A stretch of 64,000 bases of DNA from Torreya grandis (Eukaryota; Streptophyta; Pinopsida; Cupressales; Taxaceae), in assembly GCA_037957365.1 (NCBI GenBank), contig JARHVA010000081.1, positions 5,592,001 to 5,656,000 on the forward strand, read 5' to 3'. The position numbers were made by a program, and so were the translations under genes. Within the stretch, counting starts at the first letter, position 1. Every line of letters starts with the position of its first letter. Under the pieces are notes generated by a model. It was given only the letters and a program-made list of their open reading frames with translations, had not been told where the DNA came from and searched no databases. Shown piece after piece: positions 24,020 to 36,373 of this stretch.

Positions 24020-25404
24020 TTCCAATGTTAGAAAATGAATTGGTAATTTACATAAGGCATGTTCTACAATATTGTGAGACTTGTAGTACAGAGATAATTG
24101 AAACATCTATCATTAGATGGCCTTCAAACAAGATAGTGAGCATGAAATGTAGAGCAATCAATTTACCATACATGACACAAAATGGGAAAGAAATAGGAAA
24201 TGTTTGGGAAGTAGTGGATACTGAAGTCATTCCTTGCATGACATTCCTAGAGCAAAGGCATCCAAAAAAAATTAACTTATGCTTATAACTACTCAAGTCC
24301 AAAATGAAATTAGCCAAACACTTCACTCAGCTAAGTTGAGTTTGATGAAAGCATAGATAGTGAGATTACAAAAGTGTATGCAGATAAATGTTGTACCAAA
24401 GAGTATTTTCAGTTAGGATTGTCATTTAAGATGCTAAAATCTGCAAGAATAAAGTTGATTGATTCCACCACAACAGATAGGAGGCAACATGTTTTGGATG
24501 CCCTTTTTGTCAGTTTGTTTAAGAAACATAAAACCAAAACTACCATCAATTTTCAAGGTACTGAGATCTATTTGAAATCTTGGCTTAAAATATATGGATT
24601 GAAGATAAGTTGTTTTTTTGACATTTAAAATTTTCACAAAAATGGGTAACGAAATGCATTCGATGTATGGAGGTTTCGAAAAAAGCCACAAAATAAGATA
24701 ATGGTAGTTAAAGATTTGTTTGACCAATTGATGGATGATTTTGCATATGCTTATCTAAAACTTACATGCCAAATAGATATAGATGACTCACAAGAAAATG
24801 TTTGATATTTTTCAACATCTTTCACTCAAGAATTTATGAGGCACCACATCAATGCACAACTAGCAAATATGGAACATGAGCCAATATCAGAACCAAAAAT
24901 CAATAACATGTGGAGAGCTAATTTTCATGATGTGACCATTGTCAAGTCTAATGATTGCACTAGGTGCAAAACATGTATCTTGTTTACTCAACAAAAATGC
25001 TCTCGGTCCCTATCTAGAGATTAGGAATATTGTATCGATAAATAATTCATGCTACACTCAAATGAAATACTTCATACAAGCCAAATGTATTACACACATA
25101 AAATAATGTCAGATAAATACTTTGAAGGATGCCTTAGTGTCATTCATAACAAGGTCTAACATCAAAACACATTTGTGCCAATAACAATGACAAAAATCAA
25201 AGTAGTTACCAACATAATAGTAGGGTTGTCAATGGTATGGATTATAACACATGGTCATGGTGCAGGTGGATATGGTCATTTATTTTACCGTATGTTACTT
25301 GAGGGTCTAATTTTACTATCACCTCACTGAATAAGTGCTTTAAGGATATGGAAAGACCACAGATGTTTTAATGACATGATCTAACTGTTTTGCACACTTA
25401 TGTA
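24020..25404 (+). pseudogene. Relic resembling transposon-associated DUF7869 proteins
   Basis: Plus-strand frames keep coding character across many stops: IETSIIRWPS (24025-24288); KMLKSARIKLIDSTTTDRRQ then LFKKHKTKTTINFQG (24374-24628); and MRHHINAQLANMEHEPIS with a Cys pair in CTRCKTC (24836-25024). Downstream at about 25230-25320 an HGHGAGGYGHLFY stretch followed by GSNFTIT-like sequence recalls the C-terminal core of DUF7869 proteins found in many eukaryotic repeats. Function is unknown. The relic stops where the 135 bp array starts at 25406. The family name is from memory of the motif style and is tentative. Confidence 0.35.
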
Positions 25405-25405
25405 T

Positions 25406-25888
25406 ATGTGATTTATTTGTAATAAGTCTAACTAATTCTTAATAAAGCCCAATTTATTTTTGCTAGTTTTCAAAAATTGGACAACTAATTGTTTTTGATA
25501 TTTTTAAATAATTTGGACTTATTACAAATACATTGGATAGATGTGATTTATTTTTAATATGTCCAACTAAATCTTCATACTGTTTAATTTATATCTGATA
25601 GTTTTCAAAAATTTAATTACTAATTATTTTTAATTATTTTAAATAATTTAGACTTATTACAAATAGATTAGATAGATGTAATTTATTTGTAATAAATCCA
25701 ACTATGTCTTGAATAGTCAAATTAATTCTTGACTAGTTTTCAAAAATTGGACTACTAATTACTTATGATCATTTTAAATAGTTTGGAATTATTACAAACA
25801 CATTAGATAGATGTGATTTATTTGTAATAATTCCAACTAAATCCTTATACAATTCAATTTATTTCTAATAGTTTTTAAAAATTTAGAC
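25406..25888. repeat. 135 bp tandem array with inverted-repeat arms, 3.6 copies
   Basis: Units begin at 25406, 25541, 25676 and 25811, exactly 135 bp apart, each with atgtgatttatttgtaata at the left and ggacttattacaaat at the right. The left arm atttgtaataagtc is the reverse complement of the right arm gacttattacaaat, so each unit can fold on itself. The last unit is cut off at about 25888. Confidence 0.93.
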
Positions 25889-25929
25889 TGTTGATAAGTC
25901 CATATTATCTAAAATAGTCATTCAATATT

Positions 25930-27850
25930 GGAGGGAGGTAGGGCCAATTTGAACTCATTGAATACAACTAAATGTATAAGATGTGATTTAAGGCTAAATT
26001 AGCTTAGATTTCCTGACATATTAAGTGAATGAGTGAATTGGTGTAATCAATGATGCAATTTGAATGAAATATAACCTCGTGAACCTAATTTTGACTATAA
26101 AAGATTTAATTTAGAGCTGTCGATCCCATTGTCATAATAAAATAAACAAAATAGTCCATTAGTTGAACCAAAAGGCAATTAGGGCTAATTCAAGCCCCTT
26201 CAACCTAACTTTGCCTATAAAATATGATATGAGGATTAATCGACTCCAATTTCAGTAGAGAGAGAAGTAAATAATCATTTGGTTCAATGACAAATACAAG
26301 TTTGACATATATAAGATGTTATTTTGGGCTCAATAAATGCCAATTAATGTTAATAAATGAAATAGTTGTTTGGTTTGATTTTACAGGCAATTAAGGTTAA
26401 TATGAGTCCCTAGAACATAATTGAGACTATACAATGTGATTTGAGGTTAAATTACCTTTGATTTTATCATAGATTGAACTAATTAGTCAAATGGTGGAAT
26501 CAGTGACATAATTTTTAAAAATTGAGCCACATGAATCTATTTTCAATTATATATAATGTGATTTGGAGTGAAATTTACCCTAATGTCATTATATAATGAA
26601 CCAAATAGTTTATTCATTCAATCAATGAGGCATTTGAGGCTAATTTGAGCCCTTTCAACATAATTGTAAGAGCAAGATGTGATTTGGCACTAAATTAGCT
26701 TTAATCTAATGAAATGATCCAATTAGTTAATTGATGAAATTAGAGATATGATTTGTGCCAAATTTAGCCTTATGAACCTAATTTATGGATCCATAAATTG
26801 TATATGATGCAATATATGGTTAATCTATCCTAATTTTATCGCAAAGGCAAATGTGAAGGTAATTGGTACCAATCTAAACCCGTTGAATCTAACTGTGAAT
26901 ATATGATATGATTTGGAGCTAGATTAGCTCATATTTATTTACATATTGACTCAATTAGTCTATTTTTACAACCCTAAACCCTAATTTTATAAAAAATACA
27001 AATATGAAGGTAATTGGGGCCAATTTAAAGATGTTGAACCTAACTGCAAGTTTAGGATGTGATTTAGGGCTAAAAATTAGCTGATATTTCATGACATTAA
27101 GTTAATTAGTTGATTGTTACAATAAGTGATGCAAGTTGGAAGAAATTGAACCCTATGAGACTAATTTTGACTATACAAGATATAATTTGGTGGTCAATCG
27201 ACCCCAATATCATAAAAAAAAAACCAAATAGTCCACTAATTTAATCATGAAGGAAATTGGGGTGAATGTGGTCCCCTTAAATTCTATAGTCAATTGGTGA
27301 AATTAGGGATGTGATTTAGGGTTAAATTATCTCTTATTTTGTCATGAATTATTCCAGATAGTCAATTGGTGTAACCAATGATGTGATTTGGGCTAAATTG
27401 ATGGTCATAGACCTAAGTTATGGCTCAATTGATTGTATATGATGTAACATATGGCTTAATCAACCCTAATTTTATCATAAATGCAAACATTAAGGTAATT
27501 GGGGCCAATTTAAACCCCGTGAACCTAACTATGAGTCTAAGATGTGATTTGAGGTTAAATTAACTCACATTTCTTGATATATTGACTCAATTAGTTTATT
27601 GTTACAATTAGTGATGAATGTTAGATGAAATTAAATCTCGTACACCTAATTTTGACTATATAAGATATAATTTGAGGGGTCAATCGACCCCACTGCCATA
27701 ATAATCTAAATCATATAGTCCATCAATTCAATCAAAAAGTAAATTGGGGTCAATTCGAGCCCCTTAAACTTAACTACAAGAGCAGGATGTGATTGAGAGC
27801 TAAATTAGCTCTGATATGTCACATATTTATTCAAGGCTCTTAGCTTTGGC
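25930..27850. repeat. Degenerate tandem array, period about 120 bp
   Basis: About fifteen units can be recognised by a recurring block of the type gaacctaattttgactata, then agatgtgatttgaggttaaattagct, then a bridge with attagtcaattg. Block starts fall near 25980, 26225, 26430, 26550, 26670, 26910, 27055, 27180, 27310, 27540, 27665 and 27785. Some alternate units share extra matches (ggtcaatcgaccccaat at 27195 and 27675), hinting at a longer higher-order period. Divergence is heavy and no frame is open. Confidence 0.75.
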
Positions 27851-28049
27851 CAATTATTTATTTCAGTTGTCCAAATTTTATTCTTGGATGCTTGAGCCTA
27901 TTTCACTATCAATGACTTCGAATTTGATAGATTTAGTTTTTTTTATCTCTATACTTTAATGTTACCCCTTGTTATAACATTATATGTTTTATTTTCTAAA
28001 TCTATTGAATATGTATGGGCACATTGAGTTGAATGAGGTCTCGTCTAGG

Positions 28050-29306
28050 GCATTGTACTTTTTGAAAGATCCTCTCAACTCATCAAAGGAAATTTTACAG
28101 ATGACATTTTCCTCACTATTGAAGAGTAAGGAAATCATTCAAAGAGGCTATGAAGTACCTTGACATTTTTTGGCTAGCTTTTGACTCTAATTTGCACTTG
28201 AGTAAAACCCAATGCTTCAAATGGAGTATGATGCCCATCCCAGATTGGTTATACACTATAAGTGGAAATGGATTCACGTCGGGGACTAATTATAATTATT
28301 GGGAATTACCTTTGCCTTTGATAATTCTCCTAATAAGTTATGATAATATGTCATTAATAGAGTGGAGAAAAATGTGGAGTATTGCATCACCAAAATCCTC
28401 TCGTTGGTAAGTAAATTCCTAGTGTGAAATAAAATTCTGGCTGTCACTCATGTTTAGTATTCCTCATATTGGGACCCCGATAAATCCTCTTATGATAAAT
28501 TGGCTAAGATACTTAGAGAATTGATTTAATTTAATGCTAAACAAACTTGAGGGTTTTATATAATTACTTAGGATCATTGTTGTCTTCCTCATGATAAAGG
28601 AGGTATGCATATCATTGGATCTATAGATAAAACGTTTCCCTATACTAAGTGTGTTGTTAGGCCATTGAAGATAATTAATTATGGAAAATTATCCTATGCA
28701 ATTTTATTTCCTCTAGATATCCTTATGATAAATCTGGTTGTAAAAACATTGGTTACCACACTATGTTGATCACTTCTGCTTCGACTAAAATTGAGGGCTA
28801 ATTTGTTGTGAAAAGCATTTAGAAAGCTTATGAAGGGTTTAAGCCTTATTTAAAATGGTGGGTGATGGATTTATTAATGCTATTTCCTTCAATAACCATA
28901 ATCTTTGGTGGTCTCCTATCATTACTAACACTATCCTCCTACTAATTGAAATACTTGGCTTCAATGCTATGAGATTGTTAAAAAATGGAATTAAAAATGT
29001 AAGGATTTAGATTTTACTCGTGATTGGTCCTGTTGGTCCTTGTTAAAAGAGAAATTCAATATTAATAATTTTGACTTACTAGTTATTCTATGTATTCAGG
29101 AGTTAATTCTATATGTTATTTTCCATAAAGTGGGTCTATAGTCTCGATGCTTGTGGTGAAAAATATTGGAGGTGCAATTATGATACTCATTTTAAGAAGT
29201 ATTCTCTAGGCCTCCTTTATAAGGACATGAGCACTTTTTGTCAACTCTTGGTAAATTTAATAGGTTATAAAAAATTTATTCAATTCTCAGCCCTTGGATT
29301 TTGTCA
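28050..29306 (+). pseudogene. Old LINE ORF2 fragment, RT thumb region (left half)
   Basis: The remnant of a second, older non-LTR retrotransposon. Translation gives WKWIHVGD and LLGITFAFDNSP (the region after the RT palm), then ITKILSLVSKFLV and NKILAVTHV, SSYWDPDKSSYDKLAKILRE, and WDHCCLPHDKGGMHII. This order matches the C-terminal RT part of plant LINEs, as in the better copy at 33440-33850. Many stops occur. It ends at 29306, where an LTR element begins, and resumes at 41532. Confidence 0.65.
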
Positions 29307-29676
29307 TGTCCCTCTCAAAATTACATGCAAATAAAATTCAAGCTAAAAATGTATTTTATTCCAACTTTCAAACTACCATAATTTTTCCTATGCCAATTGA
29401 TCCTAAAAATGGCATTTTAACACAATGCAAATGGGAACCTTACTTAGACTCAAAACATTGATAAATAACATTAAATATCAATAATGTTATGACCTCATGC
29501 TATTATACATCACAAATTTTCTAGATTGAGTCTCACACATAAATTTGTATACCAAACTAACATTTTCAATTCCCCTGATTTCATTGAAAGTCATAGAAAT
29601 GTCAATGATATATCTGATGAAATTAAAAAAAAATAGGGGATGTTTTGTAGTAATAATAACATCAATAAATGATTAA
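29307..29676 (-). repeat. 3' LTR of the nested element, left piece
   Basis: Matches 40353 to about 40735. It breaks at the LINE insertion point inside aataacatcaataaatgatt, the target duplication shared with 35546-35567. Confidence 0.85.
29655..29676 (+). repeat. LINE target-site duplication, left copy
   Basis: aataacatcaataaatgatt and two more bases; matches 35546-35567 at 19 of 22 positions. In the intact 5' LTR at about 40725 the corresponding empty-site sequence is present once. Confidence 0.8.
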
Positions 29677-29729
29677 GTATAACAAGTGATTGAAACGGTG
29701 TTTTTTGAACAGATTGGAACCCGAATGGC

Positions 29730-31190
29730 TGCGAGTGAAAGCTCCAAGGGCCTATTGCAGATGGAATGTCCCACAACTTGGTGGCCTCTTTTTGGCAGTT
29801 GTTCATAGGAGCAGGAGCAGGAAACATTTTATGTGGGTGAAAGAGCTAGATTAAACAAAGTCAACGAGTGTCTTCCACGCAGACAAGATAGGCCAATACT
29901 GGTTATTCCCTCAGAAACGGTTCAAGAAGATGTGGAATATTTGGCTTCACACGCGTTAATCTATAAGTTCCTTGGAATTCACATATCCCTGTCAGCCTTG
30001 GATGCTTGGATCCACTGATCATGGCAAACTGAGGGAGATTTTGACATCATGCTGGCAGGTAACAGCTATTTTCTAGTAAATTTCTCTTGCATCTCTGATA
30101 GGAATCAGATTTGAGAGGGAGGACCTTATTTCTATGATCGAATTGGCCTGTTCATAAAACCCTGGCATGTTGGGTTTAATTCTACAAAGGATCTTCCATC
30201 ACGGGTTCTAGTTTGGGTCCATCTTCTGAGACTTCCTCTAGAGTTCTAGCGTGAGGACATCTTGCAGCAAATTGCCGCTATGATTGGAATACCAACTACA
30301 ATCGCTCACCAATCTATGAGATAAGAAGGTCATTTCATATGCCCGTATTTATGTTGATATTGATATAAACAAACCATTGCCATATTCCTTGGAAATTTGT
30401 TTGGGCACCTTATCCTAGATTCAACAAATAGACTATGAATCCATCCCCTTCCGGTGTCGAATTTGCCATATGTATGGCCACCTGCAATGCCAATGTCCTC
30501 AAGGGTTCAGAGGTGTTGTTTTTACTAAGGGATCATCTGGTCCATGAACTACCAATGCAAGTATGAGAAATGGACAATTTGACCCCGCTGGTAACAAGAA
30601 CGGTCAGCCCGATCGAGTGGCAAAAGGGAAAGACTAGTTGAATGCTTCCCCTTCAGAGCAAGGCCCCTCCGACTTCATTGGCCCTGACAGGGATGGTTTT
30701 ACCCCAGTTTGACATCGAGCTAAGGGAAGAGGACAGAAGCCTTCACATGTGGACTGCCAAGGAGATGTTGGCTTTAATCATTTTGAGGCCCTAGATAATA
30801 TGATTATAGAGAGGGCATCCCTGTAGTGGAACAGGAGGGGAATCTATATTTGGAAGGAAAGAGAGATATGGCTATTGGCTCCTAGGACATTGTAATACAA
30901 CAGCCCTAGAGGATGCTCTTGACCCAGAAGGTGAAGCCCTGGTGGTTTCCCCCACTTCACAGGACAAAGAAGTGTCCTGGGCAGATTTGGTTAAAGATGC
31001 AGGCATTTCCAGCAAAGAAAAGGGGCCCTCTTCTACTCTTGGATTAATGCAATGACATGTTAAAAAGGTCTCCTCTGCCACACCTTCTAGAGTAGGGCGT
31101 AGGAAGGATCAAGACAGAATCAAACTTATAGGGGATTTATTGGTAGAATCAGGGGTGGTGAAGACCTTGGATGAGCACTTTCCCCAATCT
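29730..31190 (+). pseudogene. LINE ORF1: DUF4283 and CCHC protein
   Basis: ORF1 binds the LINE RNA. A likely ATG is at 29731 (MAASESSK), but the frame soon stops. The DUF4283 domain follows: YKFLGIHISLSALDAW (open 29833-30018), a decayed LFIKPWHVGFNS, then VLVWVHLLRLPLEF and LQQIAAMIGIPTTIAHQSM (to about 30330). A perfect C-x2-C-x4-H-x4-C knuckle, CRICHMYGHLQCQC, lies at 30455-30496. Further on, DGFTPV and NHFEALD match the C-terminal signature of plant LINE ORF1. Several TAG and TGA stops interrupt it. Confidence 0.85.
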
Positions 31191-31195
31191 ACCCA

Positions 31196-34100
31196 ATGAT
31201 TATTTTGTCATAGAATGTGAGGGGGTTGAATAGCATCCCCAGACAAAAGGCTATTCATAAGTTGGTGAGAGATCATTCTCCTGATATTCTTTATATTCAA
31301 GAAACCAAACTCTCGGTGGACGCCCTGTTCACCTGCTGTCCTAATATCTAGATGCTTGGTCAATGCCAGTGTGTAGGCACCCTGGGGACCTTTGGAGGTC
31401 TTGCTATGTGCTGGGACCCTAGGAAACTTCTGCCAATCCACTGGTTGTCCCGTATCTCAGCCATTTCAATGATTATTTCCTCCTTGGAGACTAGTGAGCT
31501 AATTTTGGTCACCAACGTGTATGCCCCTGTCGATCTTCCAAGACAAATCAAACTCTGGGACCACATTTGGTATGTTAGAAGCTGCCATCCCTTTTTGCCT
31601 TGGATTGTAGCTGGAGATTTTAATTCTATTCTTAGCCTGGAGGAGAAGAGAGGGGGAGTTGCTCGGCTGGGACCTTTGAAGCTTTTTCGACAAAACATTG
31701 ATGTTTTACATCTTTCGGATGTCAAACCCCTCAGCGGAATCTTCACATGGAATAACAGAAGGGCCGGGGATGTGGCTATCTCAGAGCACCTGGACAAGTT
31801 TTTTGTCTCTTGTTTTTGGCCATCTAGATCCATTTCTCTCTCTTCTAAAATTCTTGACTGGTGGGGGTCTGACCACTGGCCTATTAAGCTTTCTTCTTGT
31901 CATATTGTTGCTCTAAAAAAGCCCCCTTTCAAATTTTAGATGATGTGGCTTCGAGAATCCTCCGTTCATGACTTAATGGCCCACTAGTGGAGGCAAGGTG
32001 GCCCGAATTATGGCACAGCTATGTATTCCTTTTCTAAGAAGCTCCAGTATGTTAAAAGGAAACTACAGTATTGGAACAACCATTGCTTTGGCAACCTCCA
32101 CTCCATGAAGAAGAGAGCTCAGGATCAGCTGGACGCCATCACCAGGTAAATCCGTGACCTTGGCTTGTCTAAAGCCCTTTGCTTGGCTGAGTTACAAGCC
32201 TCTACAGATTTAGTGGAGTGGGACCTTCGAGAAGAAATTTTTTGGAAACAAAAGGCCCGGGTTGATTGGCTCCAGGAGGGGGACAAGAACACGACTTTCT
32301 TCCATAACTCAGTATAGGACTGACGTAACAAGAGCTTCATTTCTTCCCAGATTAATTCAGATGGTAGGCGCTTGACTTCCTCCCAAGACATAACCAGGGA
32401 AGCTATTCGGTTCTACTCTGTTCTCTTCTCAACGGATACCCTTCTTGATGAGCTAGTAGAAGAGACTGTTTTATCTTGCATTCCCCTTGTTGTGACTTCG
32501 GCTATGAATGACTCCCTTATGTGGCCTATTAGCAGGGTGGAATTGGAGGGAGTGGTTTTCGGCATGAACAAGGGCAAGGCTCCATGTCCAGATGGATTCC
32601 CTACTGAATTATTCTAGGAGTTCTGGGATGTTATTAATCAAGATCTTTTGGAAGTGGTCCAGGAATCTTATTCCAACAAAGAAGTGCTCCAGGCTTTGAA
32701 TGCTAATTTTTTGGTGCTTATCCCGAAGAGAGAACAGGTTAATCAACTAGATGGTTTTAGACCCATTGCTCTTTGCAATGTTGTCTATAAAATTATCAGT
32801 AAGCTCATTACGGAAAGGCTTAAGGTCTGCCTTCCCGTGGTTATCTCTGAGGAGCAAGGGGTCTTTGTTGTAGGCAAGCGAATTTTGGATGGGGTGGTCA
32901 TAGCTTCTAAAGCTATTCACTCCATGAGCACTTCCCAGGAGCGGTCAATGTTTATTAAGCTTGATCTGGCAAAAGCTTATGACAGGGTCAGTTGGGGCTT
33001 CTTGCAAAAAGTTCTTGTGGCTTTTGGCTTCGACCAGGACTGGATCCGCTGGGTTCTCAGTTGTGTGACGACTCCCTCTTTCTCAGTTCTTATTAATGGG
33101 GCACCCTCAGAGATTTTTGGTGCTTCTAGAGGACTTCGTCAAGGAGACCCACTCTCTCCATATCTGTTTATTATCCTGGCAGAGGGACTTGGGCGACTCA
33201 TTAAGCTCTAGATTTCTCAGCGTATGCTTCAGGGATGGTGTTGGGGGAATGGATTACCCACTTTGTCCTACCTCCAGTTTGTTGATGACACTTCCCTTGC
33301 GGGGAGAGCTCGGATCCGAGAATTTGAAGCTTTTTGGCTCACCCTGGACACTTATTTAGTAGCCTCTGGGTAGAAAATCAATGATCACAAGTCCTCCATT
33401 GTGTTTTTCAACACCCCTGAGCCTATCTAGCAGAGGATTATGGCTATTCTAAGGTTTCAGCTCCAGTCTCTCCCACTCACCTACTTAGGAGTTCCTATTG
33501 TGGTAGGGAGACAGCCAAGGCTCTTTTGGCAAAATGTGCTAGCTAAACTAAGGCAGAAAGTTAACCATTGGACTCATAGATGGCTCTCTACTGCGAGCAG
33601 GGTGACACTTCTGCAAGCGGTGATTCAATCCCTCCCCATTTATCATAGTATGGTGCAGGTTGCCCTGGTGTACTTCCTTAAGGGATTTGATGCTCTTTCT
33701 CACCAATTTCTGTGGAGTGGCAATCTACAAAATACCAAATGGAGTCTGATTAATTGGGATACTATTTGTCGGCTAAAAAAGGTTGGTGGTCTTGGACTGT
33801 GCTCGGCTATTCTAAGCATCCAAGATTTAGCTACCAAACTCTACTAGCGTTGGTGCTCCAGTCTGGCTCACCTTTGGGCCCGTATCTTGGCTCTCAAGTA
33901 CTATTCGGGGGTTGACCTGATAGATATTCCAAGACTTCCTCTTGAGGGAAGAGGGTCGATGGTGTGGGATACCCTCAAGCGTGGAGCTCTCTTGGTGAAA
34001 CGTAGCCTCTTTTAGATCTACAATAGAGGATCAGATGCTCTTTTTTGGAGTGACTCCTAGGATGGGCTTCCCCCCCTCTTATCTTCTCACCCACATTTGT

Positions 34101-35496
34101 AGCTACTTTGTGATTGTCTGCTATCAGCTGGGTGGAATATGGTGGGACATTATAAGGAGGCCATCAGGATGGGCATAGCGGTGGGGTTTCGATGGAAGAA
34201 TTCTTCGGACTGGCTTCCAGGTGGTCATATGGAGGAGTAGTGGGAGTTAGTCTAGATTTTGGCTTCTAAAGAATGCAGCGCCTTGCATGAGCGAGATGTT
34301 TTGGCTTGGGGAGGTGACCCCTCTGGGAAATACTCAATTTCTTCTGCATACCTTGCCTTGACAAGGCAAATTTTGGCGATGTGGCAGTCACCTGGGGGAA
34401 GAAGGTTTGGAACAGCTATTCATGGCCTAAGTGCAACTTTTTCCTCTAGGTTCTGGTGCACAATAGGTGTCTTACTTAGGACAACCTCTACAAACGGGGC
34501 TTCTAGGGGCCCTCTATGTGTGTGCTATGCTGCAACAATGAAGAAACCGTCTCCCACCTCTTCTTCCAATGTTCATTTGTTAGACAAATTTGGCACCTTT
34601 GGTGGGATGTGTGGGCTCGCCCGTGCTAGCACGTCGCTTCCTTGTCAGACTTTTGGGACCGATTGGGGCACCCTCCTTCTTGGGCTTCATTTCTTCAGGT
34701 TGCATTGTGCATTGGCCCTTCGTTTATCTTGTGGCACACATGGTTAGAAAGGAATAGATGGATATTTCAGGATGTTAATGTTGATCTCAAGATTTTGTGG
34801 GGAAAGATTACAAATTCTATACTGGAAACAATCCACGCCAAGTGTGATATGGCCGCGGACTTGGGCTCTGCCGACTCTTGGATATTTGCACGCTTGGTTG
34901 TTGCACTCTCAGGTAATGCATCTATCACCCCTCACACTCCTGTGCATGGGCGTAGATAGCCTATACACCCTGTCAACTAGATGGGATGGTGGTCTCCCCC
35001 AGCGGCAGGCATCCTCAAGGTTAATACTGATGGGTCATCTCTGGGGAATCCTATACCAGCTGGTGTTGGCGGGGTGGGGCGTGATAGTTTTGGTAAGGTA
35101 CAATTTTTATACTCTATTCACAAGGGCCTTCATACAAATAACATCATGGAAGCTCTTACGATCTTGATTTCCATTCAGCAGTGCTATTCTCTTGGCTGGC
35201 ACATAATTATTTTTGAATCTGATTCGCAAGTTGTGGTCAATTTGTTGAATAAGCGGAATTTGGAGATGGTTGACTGGCATTTGGCTGGGGTGGTGCAACA
35301 GGGGCTTCAGCTTTGTAGTTATTTGGAATCTATGACTTTTATGTATATCCCTCGAGAATAGAATAGGGTAATTGACTGCCTGGCCAAATGGGCCTCTGAG
35401 CATGGGCCACCTTGGAACGTCTCAGATCATAGGATGCTGCCCTTCGATTTATCCTAGAAGTTGGGTCAACTTGTTGACCAAGATAATGCTGTGTAA
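31196..35496 (+). pseudogene. LINE ORF2: endonuclease, reverse transcriptase, RNase H
   Basis: ORF2 nicks the target and copies the LINE RNA. ATG at 31196. The endonuclease runs to about 31920: ILS-stop-NVRGL (Trp lost to TAG), QETK, NVYAP, AGDFN, SDHWPI. The RT (about 32560-33850) has KGKAPCPDGFP, GFRPIALCNVVYK, KLDLAKAYDRVSW, LRQGDPLSPYLF and the catalytic FVDD at 33278-33289, then LTYLGVPI and KVGGLGL. A frame change near 34379 leads to the zinc-binding region (SWPKCNFFL, CVLCCNNEETVSHLF) and an RNase H (34981-35455) with NTDGSS, NIMEAL, FESDSQ and the final Asp in VIDCLAKW. Stop TAA at 35494. Nearly all of about two dozen in-frame stops are TAG. Confidence 0.92.
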
Positions 35497-35545
35497 CTCT
35501 TTTCATATTTAATAATATTTTTATCCCTCTTTTAGTTTTAAAAAA

Positions 35546-35567
35546 AATAATATCAATAAATAATTGA
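35546..35567 (+). repeat. LINE target-site duplication, right copy
   Basis: aataatatcaataaataatt and two more bases, directly after the A-run that ends the LINE. Together with the left copy it marks the insertion point inside the LTR. Confidence 0.8.
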
Positions 35568-36358
35568 AACAATTTTGGACTCACCACTCTGGAATCTATT
35601 TAAATTACACAATCTAAACATGTAAACATATACATCGAGTACGAGAAATTTTAAATTTGTGAAGCTTTGATGCAACCTCTGAATGAGATCACCCTCATGA
35701 AATCAAAGGGTTTTATTCATTTTACCTCTATAAGCCAATGAGTTTTCTTCCATTGATCACTAAGAACCCAAGGAGTTTCATCCTCGAATCCTATTGTTGA
35801 AGCACAAGTGCAACAATCTGTAGAAATTGGTTGTAGTGGTAAAAGAACCATCCAAAATGAAAGCATAAAATATTAATACAATAGAGGGCTCAAGATAGGT
35901 GCCAAAATCATTGATTTGGGTAAGACGACATTGGTTAGAAAAACAACCATTTTCATATTTTAGCAACTTTCCAAAATCTCCTTAGATCTTATTTTTTCCT
36001 TCTTTGTCTCTACTTCTAACTTTCCCAAACTTGACCCACTTATGAAATAGAAAGTTTCCATGGAACTCCCATCCATATACTTTCTTAGAAATTAACATCC
36101 AATTTGGAAATTTTCCTTATCCACTCATCATTAACTCTACCAAGAAAGCCACGCTCTATTTGGAAAGTTTTCTTAGAAACTCAACATTTAGAATATTCCA
36201 CTAATTACTTGGCCTCCTTCATCAAAATTTTGGGTTAATGAATAACATGGGACCAAATAGTTAAATTTGACTTTCCTTTTCCCATTTCTAATCTTGAATC
36301 AATATTGGAATGAACATAATTCTCACAACATCAAATTAATTAAAAAGGGTATATGACA
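35568..36358 (-). repeat. 3' LTR of the nested element, right piece
   Basis: Continues the match to the 5' LTR from about 40738 (ggactcaccactttgaaatct) to the end at 36358. The gggttttcatcc-type motifs are present but worn (near 35708, 35738 and 35772), with the same ~32 bp spacing. Confidence 0.85.
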
Positions 36359-36373
36359 AATCTATCTTTCCCA
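36359..36373 (-). promoter_or_regulatory. Candidate polypurine tract of the nested element
   Basis: The minus strand reads gggaaagatagatt directly next to the inner edge of the 3' LTR. The adjoining phrase cttgtcctcaag also occurs beside the equivalent tract at about 52835, so the two element families share this junction. Confidence 0.5.

Larger units (their letters stand above)
29677..35547 (+). mobile_element. Near full-length L1-type LINE
   Basis: A non-LTR retrotransposon of the plant L1 group, about 5.9 kb, with ORF1 (DUF4283 plus CCHC), ORF2 (endonuclease, RT, zinc-binding, RNase H) and a short 3' end finishing in an A-run. It is flanked by a target duplication of about 22 bp with three differences (29655-29676 and 35546-35567) and sits inside an LTR. 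It is not 5'-truncated in any obvious way. Base composition is clearly less AT-rich than its surroundings. Many stops, almost all TAG, and at least one frameshift inactivate it. Confidence 0.92.

Noticed and set aside
25406..27850. CRISPR-like array
   Set aside because: Units are contiguous 135 and 120 bp tandem copies without unique spacers, in a plant context.
31360..31833. 157-codon minus-strand open frame
   Set aside because: Antisense shadow of the LINE endonuclease, which has clear motifs on the plus strand.
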